From: Dactylonectria macrodidyma
Taxonomy: Eukaryota; Ascomycota; Sordariomycetes; Hypocreales; Nectriaceae
NCBI GenBank assembly: GCA_020744425.1
Contig: JAGMUV010000001.1
Coordinates: 372,001-436,000 of the forward strand
Direction of reading: 5' to 3'
Length of the DNA: 64,000 nucleotides
A program made the translations under genes and the position numbers. Shown piece after piece: positions 23,725-34,328 of the stretch; position 1 is the stretch's first letter, and the number at the start of each line of letters is the position of its first letter. The notes under the pieces are model-generated. The model did no database searches and was not told the DNA's origin. It worked only from the letters and a program-made list of their open reading frames with translations.

Positions 23725-25286
23725 GGTATCTCCTCATATCCATGTTGTATATAGCTTTAAAAGTTCTAGGGGCGTTAATACCATCTCGGATGGCCCCCAA
23801 GCAATCCCCCAAGTGATCTCTTCGCGAATACATGCCCTGCTGGGGACGTCGACCTTTGCGAGAGTCCAACAGAACTATGAGTTGCCCCGAGTGCGGTACT
23901 TGGAGTTGGTGATTGGCCATTCGGGTTCTTGGAGGGATTTCAAAGGCGACGCGTGGCAGCGGTGGGGGTATAGAAGCGATGAATTGCGCTCAAGGAGTGA
24001 CGCATGATTTGAGGCCAGACCGGGGAGGTCCTTAATGGATGATCAACTCGCCTCTTAGAAAAGTAGTAGAAGTCTAGACGTGCGCGTACGAACATGGAGG
24101 AAATAACGAATGTATGAATGTATCACGACTTTTGGTAAGGTAGATAGACGTTGGCGTCCTCGGTTGGGTTAAAATTGCCCAAGAGGATCAATGTCACCTC
24201 AATATACCATGACCCACTAATAATTTCACGTCTTGATGTGTTCTGGTTGTGGTATATTGGCAACTGTTGTTGGACGGTCGTATAGCAAGGTCAGGCCCAA
24301 CCGGCCTTGGCATTAGGCCGCCCAATGGGTTGCATAAGGCATTGATACCCAACAAACCAGCTGTATCGTACATGTATTGAAGTGGTATGGCTCCCATCTA
24401 GTTGTTGCTCCCGCATTTGATATGTTCGTCACTCTCACCTATACAATCGATATGTGCCCAACTGTAACTCTGATACGTGGACCAGAGGATAGATCTATGA
24501 CGCATGGACATTCCCTTCCACTGGTAGTTTGTCGAGGGGCCAACATCAGTTGCCTCTGGCTCAGCGCTCAGATGTAGCCGGTGGGTTTGCCACACTTCCT
24601 TTGCTCCCGCGCGTACGAGCATAGTAAAGCTATACTCTACACTCCGATACCAGATTGCAACTAGATTTTTTAATTTTATGAATTAAATATTAACTACTAA
24701 ATAGCCAAAGGCTCATTCTAATAAAATACCTGATAAAGAAAGTATTATAAGAATAATCCTATTAAAGCAATAAGCATCCCAGTCTCTCTAATAGAGAATG
24801 AGGTTAAAAGGAACGAGCGGTTACAGGTGCTGGAATGCTCCTGCCCCCCTAGTGACATACCGTCAGTAGCCCTTCCAATACCCGCAGGGAATTTTCTTAA
24901 ATCACTACCTACAGTACAATCTCATTAACAGCTTCTCTCTCACTCAGAAGTGTCTGTCAGGGCACAATTTAATGCAGCCTATTTTGCCTTACATGGGACT
25001 GTTTACTATAGGCTTAACAAGGTAATACAGGCTAAGACTCTGCGGAGACGGCGGTATTGCTAATCTGGTGCCTCTGAGAAATTTATCTTGAGCTTTTGAA
25101 ATGACTCGAGCCTCCGCAAGTCGACAGGTCCACAGTCCACGGAATCCATGGAACCCACGCGTCCCATGATGTCCGCAAGTCTACTTTTTTCCACTCAAGA
25201 CCAGCCAGTGGATGCTCCTCTCTACTACACTCGTGCCTCCAAACTCATGCTCTTTCTCATCTAATTGAAGGCTCTCATCTGTTATT
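23725..25286. other. Intergenic region, partly AT-rich
   Basis: 1.6 kb. Bases about 24655-24790 are strongly AT-rich. Short frames at 23666-24007 and 24377-24577 show no family resemblance. No transposon ends were found. Confidence 0.35.
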
Positions 25287-26382
25287 ATGGCTCGTGTCGC
25301 AGTTGTATGTGGCACCGGAAGTGAGATTTCCTCCTTTCTTAGGAGTAGAGTCCTTGCCAATATCACTTTCCAACAGATGTGTTTAGCGAACTCGTCTGTG
25401 TTTCAGGTCAATCCGGCAGGCGTGAAACTAAAGTATTAACCCGTGCGGTAGGCGTCATTTGAATGATGCTGGGTTGTGTTCTTTCTCACAAGCAATGGGA
25501 TCCTCTAAGCACTATTGCGAAGGCGTCAAATATGTCCAGGTTGACTAAGACGACAGGAGTGACATCGCAATAAAGTTGAGAGAAGTCCATACTGTCCTTT
25601 TCTTTATTGCTGGCGTTGAGATTGAAAATTAGCTGATTGACATTTGCATTGAGACTGGGATCAAGCGTTTTGCTCCAAATGAGTGGGTAAGGTAGAGCCA
25701 ACCTGAAATTTTGCAGGGCCGCTTCTCATCTCCATTCAGCCGCAGCCACGCCGGGTCGTTTTCCCGCTTTGATGACAAGATTGAAATTTATGAGTACCAA
25801 AAAGAAGTCAACCGCGATAACAAGGTGCGAGTGTCAAGTTCATTTGAGATATCCCTATTCTAAGTTTACTGGAATGTTTGATATCGAAAATCGCCGATCT
25901 CTCATGCCAGAGAACGGGCATTACCGCCTCGCAATGACAAAAATTCAGGATTTGGCTAAGATTCTTGATGAAGCGTTGGCTCATGGAGGGTTTGGCATGA
26001 AATCGGCGGCATTGTTGGTTCTTCGACTACTAGCTCTGGGATCATTGAGATTGCGGAATCTGTTCAAGGCCGTTACATCCCTGAATTGAATCCTGGGTGG
26101 TCCTGAATACCTATAGGCCTATTTGAGGCTATCACCATCCCTCAATCAACATTGGAGGCGGGCAAATTAGGGGTTGCCTGGGATGCGAAGTTGGAGCAAC
26201 CACCTCATTTCAAGCCCGACGAAGACTGGGACTCGTTTAATGACTAATTTACTGCTGAAATCATCCGAGGGGCTTCTGACGGTATTTGGCTGGTGTCAGA
26301 TGAATGGAATAAGCTTCATCCTGAATTAAAGCATACTAGTGTCAAGGAGTTTCTAGTGGAGGTTTGGGATGGTCAACCATAA
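25287..26382 (+). pseudogene. NmrA-like NAD(P)-binding oxidoreductase pseudogene
   Basis: Reading across frames recovers an NmrA/isoflavone-reductase-like protein in order. It opens MARVAVVCGTG (start at 25287, NAD(P)-binding loop), then VKYVQVD followed by a stop, then SDIAIKLREVHTVL, then ETGIKRFAPNEWVR (the fungal KRFAPSEW motif) and a stop. Further on come GMFDIENRRSLMPENGHYRL, KIQDLAKILDEAL, a frameshift into IGGIVGSSTTSSGIIEIAES, then EAITIPQSTLEAGKLG, a stop after WDSFND, and EIIRGASDGIWLVSDEW with the natural end VWDGQP at 26380. At least four in-frame stops and at least one frameshift disable it. Several stops are TAA/TAG where CAA/CAG or TAT would be expected, compatible with RIP or drift. 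Confidence 0.8.
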
Positions 26383-27324
26383 GGTCATTTCAGTAGATTA
26401 AGATTTTGCTTTCGCAAGTCTCTTAACTCGGAAAGGAATGGGCGGATCTTGTGCAAGAGTTTTTTTTTGATATAGTTAACAAATACTAAGTTAGCTTTGT
26501 TAGTAAGGCTATAGGGATAATATTTTGCATCGGAAGATAGAGCATAGGTCGCCGAAATTCAGGGAGAGGATTATTCAACATATTCACGGAACATCGCAAC
26601 TTGAAAAATCAAAGGTTAGAATAGGCACTGAGAGCCTTATAGGATTTCTACGAGGTGCAAGGCGATAATCGAGGCAGCTCCGCTTTCAACTCTATGAGTT
26701 AGCTCTGCATTTTAGCCCGACAAGAAGTCTGGTACAAGAGAGGCTCACGAAGAGCGAGAAATTGGGTTAGGAGACGAAGCGACTTCTGACAGGCTCGCGT
26801 CCAACGCTAGACTGGGGCGCATGTCTTCACACTCTCGAACTTTAGGTCGACTCCTCTAGCTTGATGGCGTTTTCACCAGATGGAACACGATTTACAGGTC
26901 TACCTAGAGATCTTCCACAGAGGGTTACAAATGATGTCTAGAAGCTGGCTTCCATCCTTCCATAGTGCCTAGCTCGCCTCTAGGGAATCTATGAGCGGTT
27001 ATTCAGGTCGTAGATTAGCCCATAATAAAATATCCAAATGCGTTGCGTCTGTGTTGTATGCCCGAGGGCGTCGGTTTGTGAAGCTGTGGGATCGCTTAAA
27101 TGTTCTACCGCGTGGCGCATGCCAAACTTGCGAAGCATGAACTCGACAATGATATTGCTGTAGGACCTCCTGAATATTTTACGGCTAAATTTATTACCGC
27201 ACATCTTCTATGACTCTTCACTTATAAATTGTGCCAGGCTACAGGCTACGAGTAGTTCAAGCATCAAACCACATTGAGATCACGTCAAAACACCCACAAC
27301 TCAAGTTCTTTCAAAATATACACC
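26383..27324. other. Intergenic region
   Basis: 940 bp between the NmrA-like relic and the malate dehydrogenase gene. A T-tract lies at 26459-26469. No coding frame with recognisable relatives was seen (26989-27204 minus is open but featureless). Confidence 0.35.
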
Positions 27325-28568
27325 ATGGTCATAGCAGCTGTACTCGGAGCCTCTGGGCAGATTGGACAACCACTGAGCCTCCTGCTCAAATCAGTGAGTT
27401 CAATTTTTGCATACGATATCTTGGAAAAGAAAGCTAACGGCATCTAAGAGCCCGCTTGTCACTGAGCTGAGACTGTATGATGTTGTCCATGCGATTGGCG
27501 TTGCAACTGACTTGAACCATATCGACACCCCAGCGGTCGTCAGTGGCTATCTGCCAGATGACAATGGCCTAGAGAAAGCGCTAACAGGAGCGGAAATCGT
27601 TTTAATTTCAGCTGGTAAATTCTTCCAGTTGGTATACGAATACGGCTCCTCTGACAGATATTAGGCATTGCTCGAAAGCCCGGAATGACTCGCGATGGTG
27701 AGTTTACACACTCAGGTCATGGCCGCGTACCGTCATTTATTCACACTTAGACAGATCTTTTCAAAACGAACGCCGGAATTATTGCGGATTTGGTCAATGG
27801 GGCTGCCAAGTTCTGTCCCAAGGCCTTCATCTGCATTATCACCAACCCAGTAAACTGCACTGTTCCCATTGCGGCAGAGATCCTCAAGCAGCATGGCGTC
27901 TACGACCCAGCGCGTCTCTTCGGCGTCACTACGCTTGATGTCGTGCGCGGATCTACCTTTGTGGCCCAAGTTGTTGGAAACATCAACCCGCAGCATCTCA
28001 AAGTCCCCGTTGTTGGAGGCCATTCTGGTGCCACGATTTTGCCGTTGCTCAGCCAGTCACAGCCAGCAGTGGAGCTGACTCAAGAGCAAATTGAAGCAAT
28101 CACCTACCGTAGTTCACCAATCTCCAGTAAAATAGACCGAAGCTGACTCTATCCAGGTGTTCAATTTGGCGGCGATGAGATCGTCAAGGCCAAGGCCGGC
28201 GCTGGGTCCGCCACTACGTGCATGGCATATGCTGGATTTCGGTAAGTCCATACTGTCTTGTTGGGATGACATACCGCTAAAGACAATTGTTCAGCTTCGC
28301 CCAAGCTGTTATCAAGGCTTCAAAGGGCGAAACTGGAATTGTTGAACCTGCTTATGTCTACCTCCCGGGCGTTCCAGGAGGAGAAGCAATCGCTCATGAG
28401 CTCGGAGTCGACTATTTCGCCGTACCCGTCCAGCTAGGGCCCAACGGCACGCAGACTGCTCATCCCATTGGGGCTCTGTCGAACTACGAGAAGGAGCTCT
28501 TGAAGATAGCTGTGGAAGAACTGAAAGGCAACGTTACAAAGGGAGTGGATTTCGTCAAGTTGCGGTGA
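27325..28568 (+). CDS. mdh: NAD-dependent malate dehydrogenase
   Basis: Six exons: 27325-27393, 27449-27614, 27665-27697, 27755-28108, 28157-28241 and 28295-28568; 326 residues. The nucleotide loop is [10 protein letters not shown]. The substrate loop is [11 protein letters not shown], followed by [14 protein letters not shown] and the catalytic His in GGHSGATI. It catalyses malate/oxaloacetate interconversion with NAD. The protein starts right at the Rossmann strand (MVIAAVLGA) with no mitochondrial presequence, and it ends VKLR without a PTS1 signal, so a cytosolic form is most likely. One exon is only 33 nt. A few substitutions relative to the common pattern (GASGQIG for GASGGIG, NPVNC for NPVNS) suggest a diverged paralogue rather than the main housekeeping copy. 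Confidence 0.93.
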
Positions 28569-29304
28569 TAAGTCTTGCCGCATTGGCGAAATAGGTGTGA
28601 ATAGAATATTCAAGTCATACACGAAGTTCTTTAGAAACAGTAGTCTGCAAATTTTTCATTGAATTTTCATTGAATTTTAAATAAATTTGAGAAGGATGGA
28701 CTTTTATCTCCTCGAATGCATTTCGCCTTCAATTCGGATCAAGAAGGCCCATCACGCCCACGTAAACCCGCAAACCAGTATATCACGTACCGATCTCAAC
28801 TCTCATTACTATAATGATCCGGTGGGCAGGGGCGAATCAAATAAAGCGGCCGCTTCTGACGGCCTTTTCTAGCACATCATATGTGTTTTATGAAATTTTG
28901 TCAAACTTCACAACACATACGAGGCACGACACACACGTCTCAACGACACTCATCCATCTTCGTCGCATTCACATTCACTCCCCAAACATAACTTGAGTTT
29001 GCAACCCATTCTACTTGCCCCATTTGACAATCTTGGAATACTTCTTAGACCGTTGCGCCACGCCGTCGATCTTCAGTTGCTGCTCCTCAAGACTGAAACA
29101 GTCATCCACCGTCAGTGGGGCCGACCCCATACCTCCTGCTTCACTCAATCGAGCGGAAGGTCTCACTGTATTTAGAGGCACAAACAGTGTGGACAAAACT
29201 GTGACAAGACGTTAATGAGCAGGTCTGGGTGCGGTACGAGAATCGATCCTTTAAAACACATAACTCTCTTTACAAACTCCAACCACATAGACTGCCCTGA
29301 GAAA
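28569..29304. other. Intergenic region
   Basis: 736 bp between the malate dehydrogenase and HET genes. It contains the repeat copy at 28731-28915. A small minus-strand frame at 29011-29196 ends in a lysine-rich tail (KKYSKIVKWGK) and could be a gene fragment, but I do not recognise it. Confidence 0.4.
28731..28915 (+). repeat. Diverged copy A of the sequence upstream of the GPI-type protein gene
   Basis: About 180 bp align in the same orientation with 32135-32310. Shared landmarks are GCCCATCACG, an AAACCCG..AAACCA stretch, GTACCGAT(C/T)TCAACTC, AATCAAA, a GGCC..TCTG.CG.CCT segment and GTGT..A(T/C)GAAAT(T/C)TTG. Many differences are transitions. Together with the coding fragment at 31808-31962 this looks like the 5' flank of a broken duplicate of the 32835 gene. 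Confidence 0.6.
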
Positions 29305-31641
29305 CTATTTGATCTCAATGGGCTTGAAAGACATTTCGCTCTCACCCACGGCTTCGCCGTGCATCATGCCATGTACATAGCATTCACCAATCAATTGAAA
29401 ACATAGTCTGCCTTGTGCATCATCCCTCGCTGGTCTTAGTACAAAGGGTGTACGAGCACCGGCTATCAGCCATATTTGATCCCCTGCTCTGGCAGAACGA
29501 GGCCCCAGACCAAGGTAGCCTCGTTCGGTTCGAAACAGATGGCGATTAAAAGAGAATCTCTTGAAGCTTGCGTGAAACGCGCGTTCCGCAACGCGGTATA
29601 TGGGGTTCTCGTTGGCGACTTCTTGTTGAGACACTGTTTTGAAATTGTCAATCTCCTCAAGACTTGGGAGAGACTCGGAGTCGTCGTCGGCACGTAGTCG
29701 ACTAAGCAACTGGCGTGCTTGCTCCCCGCACATCCGTATGTGCTCGCAGACAAATTCCTTAAACGTTTCCCTCGCGATGGATGGCTGGGTGTGCCAAATA
29801 TCGTCGGCCATCAGAGTCCTCCATACCACTTCAACTCGACTTACGTCGTAAAGCTCTTGGTAGCGAACTTCAAGGCCCAATGTCATGCGGAACCACGCAG
29901 CCATCTGAGGGACGGACACGTTAATTTGGCCCTTCTGCGCTCCCTCGTCACTGCTTGCTTCCGTTACCTGGTCGACTAAGTAGCCGTTTAATTTGAGGAG
30001 GCGTGGATCTGAAGGCCAGATGGCGGTGCAACGTTTCAACTTTTCGCCACTGGCGGCGCTGAACCGTCGATCCCAGAGTCTAGCTGTTGTCAGCTCGCGA
30101 TGGAAATGGGGAACCCAAGACGGTATTATATTCTCCGTCGCGGGGTCCGGGAATTCGTGATGCTGGACAAACGAAAGACCTTCAAGCGGCTCCAGTATCT
30201 CCGGGTTCTTGTTCCAGGTGGGGACTTCGTTTCGACCCTTGGCTTCGATAAAAACCCTCCCAGCCTGAAGAAACACTTCCTCGGTCGACGTTGAGTAGTC
30301 GGCAACAAGGTCGCAAGGAGTGCCCTCGACGGGATACTTGCTAACGATGCCGAGTAGTGCGAAGATGTTGTCTCTGGGATCTGCCGACTTGAAGTGCCAG
30401 GTGAGTGCAATCAAGGCGGGCAAGCTCGGAGGAGATAGATGGCTGCTACAGTCCAAAGGAGGGCTTCGGATTTGCTGAAACCAGCGCCTCAGAGTCAAGA
30501 CATCCCAAATTCCCAGCCCTTTTCTGCCTTGCTGAAGTATTGTAGCCGGCGAAGAACCAGAGGCACCTAGCGCAGGCAAAAGATGCTCCAAGTCATAATC
30601 TAAGAGGCGATCACAGTTGATCTGGAAGGCGCCGCACCACATCTCTATGGCCTCTGCCAGGCAGAATTCCTGAATCACCCATTTCCGCGTAAACCAAGAT
30701 CGATTGATGAGACCCCTGATATCAAACATTTGGTGCCTCGAGATGCTACGCCCTCGTAGAGCCGCGGAGGCGCCTTGGGTTGTCATGTCTTCACGGCCTA
30801 GCCAGACTACCACAGACTTTGCGTTTGAGTATATGTGCGACATCAACGCAACTTGAGCTGTTCTCTCCTCTGTATCGCTTTGATTAACGCAAATGGCGTC
30901 AATCCACAGGTCATATAGACAAGTATGAGACTGCTGCATCTTGGGGATAGCCGGCATGTTTTTACGACGCTTCTCGAGTGAGTCCGCATTGCGAAGCGCA
31001 TGGGCAACCTGTTGATGTTGGCCGCGCTTCGAGTGCAAGCAACTCTCCAACGGGGTGCGTCCGCCATTTTTATTGCGAATCTTGTCGTTTGCGCCGTAAC
31101 GTAACAACGTCTTGACAATATCAAGGTGCCCATTCCCAGCAGCGTAGTGCAGTGCCGTTTCCCCAAAACGGTCCTGGAGGTGTATGTCGGCTCCTAGCTG
31201 AAGGCAGCTAAGGACTCTATCCACATCATTCATCTCGGACGCCCTTATCAAGGTAGTCTTGTCAAATGGCGGGAAGCGTTCGTTCACAAAAGGGGCACCA
31301 TCCAAAAACAGCTGTTGAAGAGCCTCGAAGAGGCCTTTTGTCACAAAGTGCACCCTGCCATTCACAGCCAACGGCCACTGGTGTCTGTTGGAATATTCAC
31401 CAAGTGTCGTATCGGCAGGTGTGCAGCGAGGGTTGCCCCAAGTATATGATAACGCTTTGTAGACGGGCGAGGTGGCCAGATCTACAGTCTTCAGAGTACA
31501 TTCGATGAGGGGAGTCCCGCATACCATCGGTCTTTCATCCCGCTGGATGGCTGCAAAAGATAGAAGGCGAATAGATGATGGTGTTGGAAGAGGCTCATAT
31601 TGGTAGGTTTTGAACTCGAAATGTGGCATTTGCGAACTCAT
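29305..31641 (-). CDS. Heterokaryon-incompatibility (HET) domain protein with ankyrin repeats inside the HET domain
   Basis: Single exon, 778 residues from ATG at 31641 (MSSQMPHFEF). An earlier in-frame start at 31908 is rejected because that stretch is antisense to a gene relic. HET motif 1 is YKALSYTWGNP (61-71). Two to three ankyrin repeats lie at about 125-215 (GETALHYAAGNGHLDIVKTL). HET motifs 2 and 3 resume with LWIDAICVNQSDTEER (245-260) and MSHIYSNAKSVVVWLG (267-282). The C-terminal GYLGLGPRSARAGD and CYVHGMMHGEA blocks are usual in large HET proteins. HET-domain proteins trigger growth arrest or cell death on non-self recognition in fungi. The ankyrin insertion is known in some fungal relatives and may be a sensing module (inference). 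Confidence 0.92.
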   Translation of the reverse strand: MSSQMPHFEFKTYQYEPLPTPSSIRLLSFAAIQRDERPMVCGTPLIECTLKTVDLATSPVYKALSYTWGNPRCTPADTTLGEYSNRHQWPLAVNGRVHFVTKGLFEALQQLFLDGAPFVNERFPPFDKTTLIRASEMNDVDRVLSCLQLGADIHLQDRFGETALHYAAGNGHLDIVKTLLRYGANDKIRNKNGGRTPLESCLHSKRGQHQQVAHALRNADSLEKRRKNMPAIPKMQQSHTCLYDLWIDAICVNQSDTEERTAQVALMSHIYSNAKSVVVWLGREDMTTQGASAALRGRSISRHQMFDIRGLINRSWFTRKWVIQEFCLAEAIEMWCGAFQINCDRLLDYDLEHLLPALGASGSSPATILQQGRKGLGIWDVLTLRRWFQQIRSPPLDCSSHLSPPSLPALIALTWHFKSADPRDNIFALLGIVSKYPVEGTPCDLVADYSTSTEEVFLQAGRVFIEAKGRNEVPTWNKNPEILEPLEGLSFVQHHEFPDPATENIIPSWVPHFHRELTTARLWDRRFSAASGEKLKRCTAIWPSDPRLLKLNGYLVDQVTEASSDEGAQKGQINVSVPQMAAWFRMTLGLEVRYQELYDVSRVEVVWRTLMADDIWHTQPSIARETFKEFVCEHIRMCGEQARQLLSRLRADDDSESLPSLEEIDNFKTVSQQEVANENPIYRVAERAFHASFKRFSFNRHLFRTERGYLGLGPRSARAGDQIWLIAGARTPFVLRPARDDAQGRLCFQLIGECYVHGMMHGEAVGESEMSFKPIEIK

Positions 31642-31807
31642 CGTGGCTGAATCTCCGGAGCTCGATGTCAAACACTTGATGCCAGAAACTCCCCCAGCCG
31701 TCGTAGAATGTCGAGCGGAAGCAAGACCAAATAGGCAGCTACATGTGACGCAGTGTGGCTGTGTCAGAAGCTGAGTCAGAAGTGCAACCATTGGACAGTG
31801 AAGGGCC

Positions 31808-31962
31808 AAAGGCGTTGCTCTTGGAGATTCCAACGATAATCGTACGTTAAATAAGACTTTTTTCCTTAATTGGCTGCCAGATATGCGAGATCTTGGTCCA
31901 AATGGCACTATCGCATGCGGGTTTTTTTTTCGCCCACGTTAGCGACTCTCTCTCATTTAGTG
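31808..31962 (+). pseudogene. Fragment of a paralogue of the GPI-type secreted protein gene
   Basis: Read on the plus strand it gives GVALGDSNDNRTLNKTFFL, then PNGTIACGFFF. These match GVALGDSDGNRTFDKTFLL and LNGTIACALFF of the intact gene at about 33058-33170, and the alignment continues in the flanking T-tract. A small indel breaks collinearity in the middle. The antisense strand of this fragment lies in the leader of the HET gene. Confidence 0.75.
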
Positions 31963-32134
31963 AAGACAGCTTTCTTAAAATAGGTTTTAATAATAAAATG
32001 GATATACATGACATATAAAAGTAATATAATATTTATACTTTTTAAATAATTGCTTATAGCTTCATTATTAAAATATAAGTTAACTATACTTAATAAACAA
32101 AGACTGTCATATTGTCAGATATATTTCAGTCTAT

Positions 32135-32310
32135 AATTCCGATCACGATCGCCCATCACGTCTACCGAAACCCGTAAACCAACAAAGCTTGTACCGATTT
32201 CAACTCACATCACTAACGGCTTCCAGTGAATAGGTCTCAATCAAAATGAGATGGCCACATCTGGCGACCTCAGTGAGCAAAACTTTGGTGTGTTACGAAA
32301 TCTTGCTCTT
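32135..32310 (+). repeat. Copy B of the duplicated upstream sequence
   Basis: Partner of 28731-28915, about 525-700 bp upstream of the 32835 start codon. In this position it is likely promoter or distal 5' flank of the intact secreted protein gene. Confidence 0.6.
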
Positions 32311-32834
32311 CCTACTTTGCTGTCCGCACCACCAAAGGGCGAGTTGCTTCTTTCGCAAAGTAAAAAAAAAAACACAGTTTTCTTCACATTTCAAGCATTT
32401 TAAAACCCAATGCTTTCACAGTTTAAAAACCACACGATGAGCGGGCGCGTAATGAGACGAGGCCCCAGCAATCCTGACCCTTTTCGCGGCGCGTGCAACT
32501 AACAGAACAAGCCTGAAATAAGCTTATTGAACCTATCAACGCCTTGCAAGGCAAAGGCCCCCTGCAGGCCACCAGAAATAACCTGTTCAGCGCTTCACCA
32601 CATGATATTTCGCCCGATCCATTTCCAGACGTATTTTGCCGACCCTCATTCGCAGGATATTTCCCCCTCATCTCCTCTCGTTTTTCTGTCTCTGTTCCTC
32701 TTTCAGTATTCTCTTGTTACATTTCCTTCCCAAGCAACTCTTTCATCGTATCTTCTGCATTTGTGTCTGACTTAATTTTCTCAACCACGTTCTCTCTGTT
32801 TTGCACTTCTCCATTTATCTATTCCACTTCCGTC

Positions 32835-33921
32835 ATGTTTCTTCAGCGTCACACTATTTTCTTGGTCGCTGCTGCGCAGGCCTCGAATGCCCAGTCTCTT
32901 GATGAGACCATCGTCGGCTGCGGAGAGGTAGGCTGTCCAACAGCCTCTGATTCAACGGCCGCGGAATGTCAAGTCGCCGACAAAGACTTTTCCATGATCG
33001 GACTTGCAAGAGTCCCTACTGATACGGATACCCTGGAGGGACTTTCATGGGTCGAAGGTGTTGCTCTCGGAGATTCTGACGGCAATCGCACGTTCGACAA
33101 GACCTTTCTCCTCGGCACGCCACCAGATCTTGATCTGAATGGTACTATCGCGTGCGCGCTTTTTTTCACACGCGTCAATGACCGTGTCTCGTTTGGCGAT
33201 GACAGCGACGACGAGTCCATCTCTCAAGGCACTTGTGAAGAGGCACTGTCCGAGAAGTGCGTGTCGGCACTAATCTCACGTGCAGAGGATCTCGATTTTG
33301 ATGGCCTTGGGAGTGCAGAGGTCTGCAAAAAACTACAGGAGGAATTCGAGGACAATTTGGACTCCGAATGTGATTCATTTGCTGACGGGAGCAAATGGGT
33401 TGGTCTCAACTCTACGGGTACGCATAATTGCGGGATTGTTCAACGTGGTGGGGTTCTTTCTGACAACGCATTTATAGTCCTCTCTGGCTCTGGTGGAGTC
33501 GAACCCATTTCTTCGAGTGATAACTCTTCCTCGGACTGCTGGCCTATTGTCCCCAAAGCCTATGACCTATCGTTCGTCAGCTCGTTTAAAACAGAGGTAA
33601 GAGCATGCCAAAAGGGGTCATAATTGCGTAAAAATGAATACTAACTGGATGAAGGGCGACTACCTCACCGACACCATGTCAGATGAGTTCTTCGGCATCA
33701 CCCCGATTCTGACCCTCTTCATTCCTGGGGACTCCAACGAAATTGTTTCCAAGGCCGAAGCCCAGATGACGTGCATGAAGACAATCGACACAACTGTTGC
33801 AAGCAATTCTACGAAGAGCTCTGGCAGTGATGATGAGGATAATGCTGGAGAAAGCTTGGCTTTGAATGGTCATATGGTCTTGGGTTTCGTCTTTGCTGCG
33901 TCAGCTCTGCTCTTGATGTAA
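32835..33921 (+). CDS. Secreted, probably GPI-anchored Cys-containing protein of unknown function
   Basis: Two exons, 32835-33596 and 33655-33921, with a CTAAC branch point in the 58-bp intron; 342 residues. The start is the ATG followed by a signal peptide (MFLQRHTIFLVAAAQASNAQS). The mature part is acidic with scattered cysteines (GCGEVGCP, CEEALSEKC) and N-glycosylation sequons. The tail has a Ser/Asp-rich stretch and a terminal hydrophobic segment MVLGFVFAASALLLM, a GPI-attachment pattern. It should end up at the cell surface or wall. No catalytic domain was recognised. A broken paralogue lies just upstream. Confidence 0.8.
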
Positions 33922-34328
33922 TTACTCGGGTTCCCTGGAGTTACCGTGGAAAATTTGTATTACTACCATCAATTTTTCCACTTCACATTTGAAGAGGTGA
34001 TCGAGTAACAAGGTTTTTTCAGTAAAATGATATGCGAGGTCTATCCCCACGTTCAATCAAGAGTTCTATCCCAGGAACTATTCCAGTAGCTCAACCGGGT
34101 CACGATGCCAACGTCAACGCTTCGACTATTAGCTCGTGCTTACCTGCCTCGATTTTGCCCCAGTGAATAAAGTTCGGAATTATCCACCTTTGTCCAGAAG
34201 TAGAAATAGTCAGCATTATGCAGAACCCTTCGTTGGCAGAGTTAAAGAATGTGCATATATCCGAAACATGTAGAGTTCATTGAAAGCAAGACTCGGCGTA
34301 AAATATATAACTATGTCAGGCTGTACTC
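33922..34328. other. Intergenic, convergent 3' flanks
   Basis: 407 bp between the convergent secreted-protein and nitrilase genes. No feature seen. Confidence 0.5.

Larger units (their letters stand above)
31642..32834. other. Intergenic region with relics, AT-rich core
   Basis: Between the divergent HET and GPI-type protein genes. It holds the coding relic at 31808-31962, an AT-rich stretch at about 31970-32110, repeat copy B at 32135-32310, an A-tract near 32361-32372 and a pyrimidine-rich leader (32640-32830) before the 32835 gene. Confidence 0.5.
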
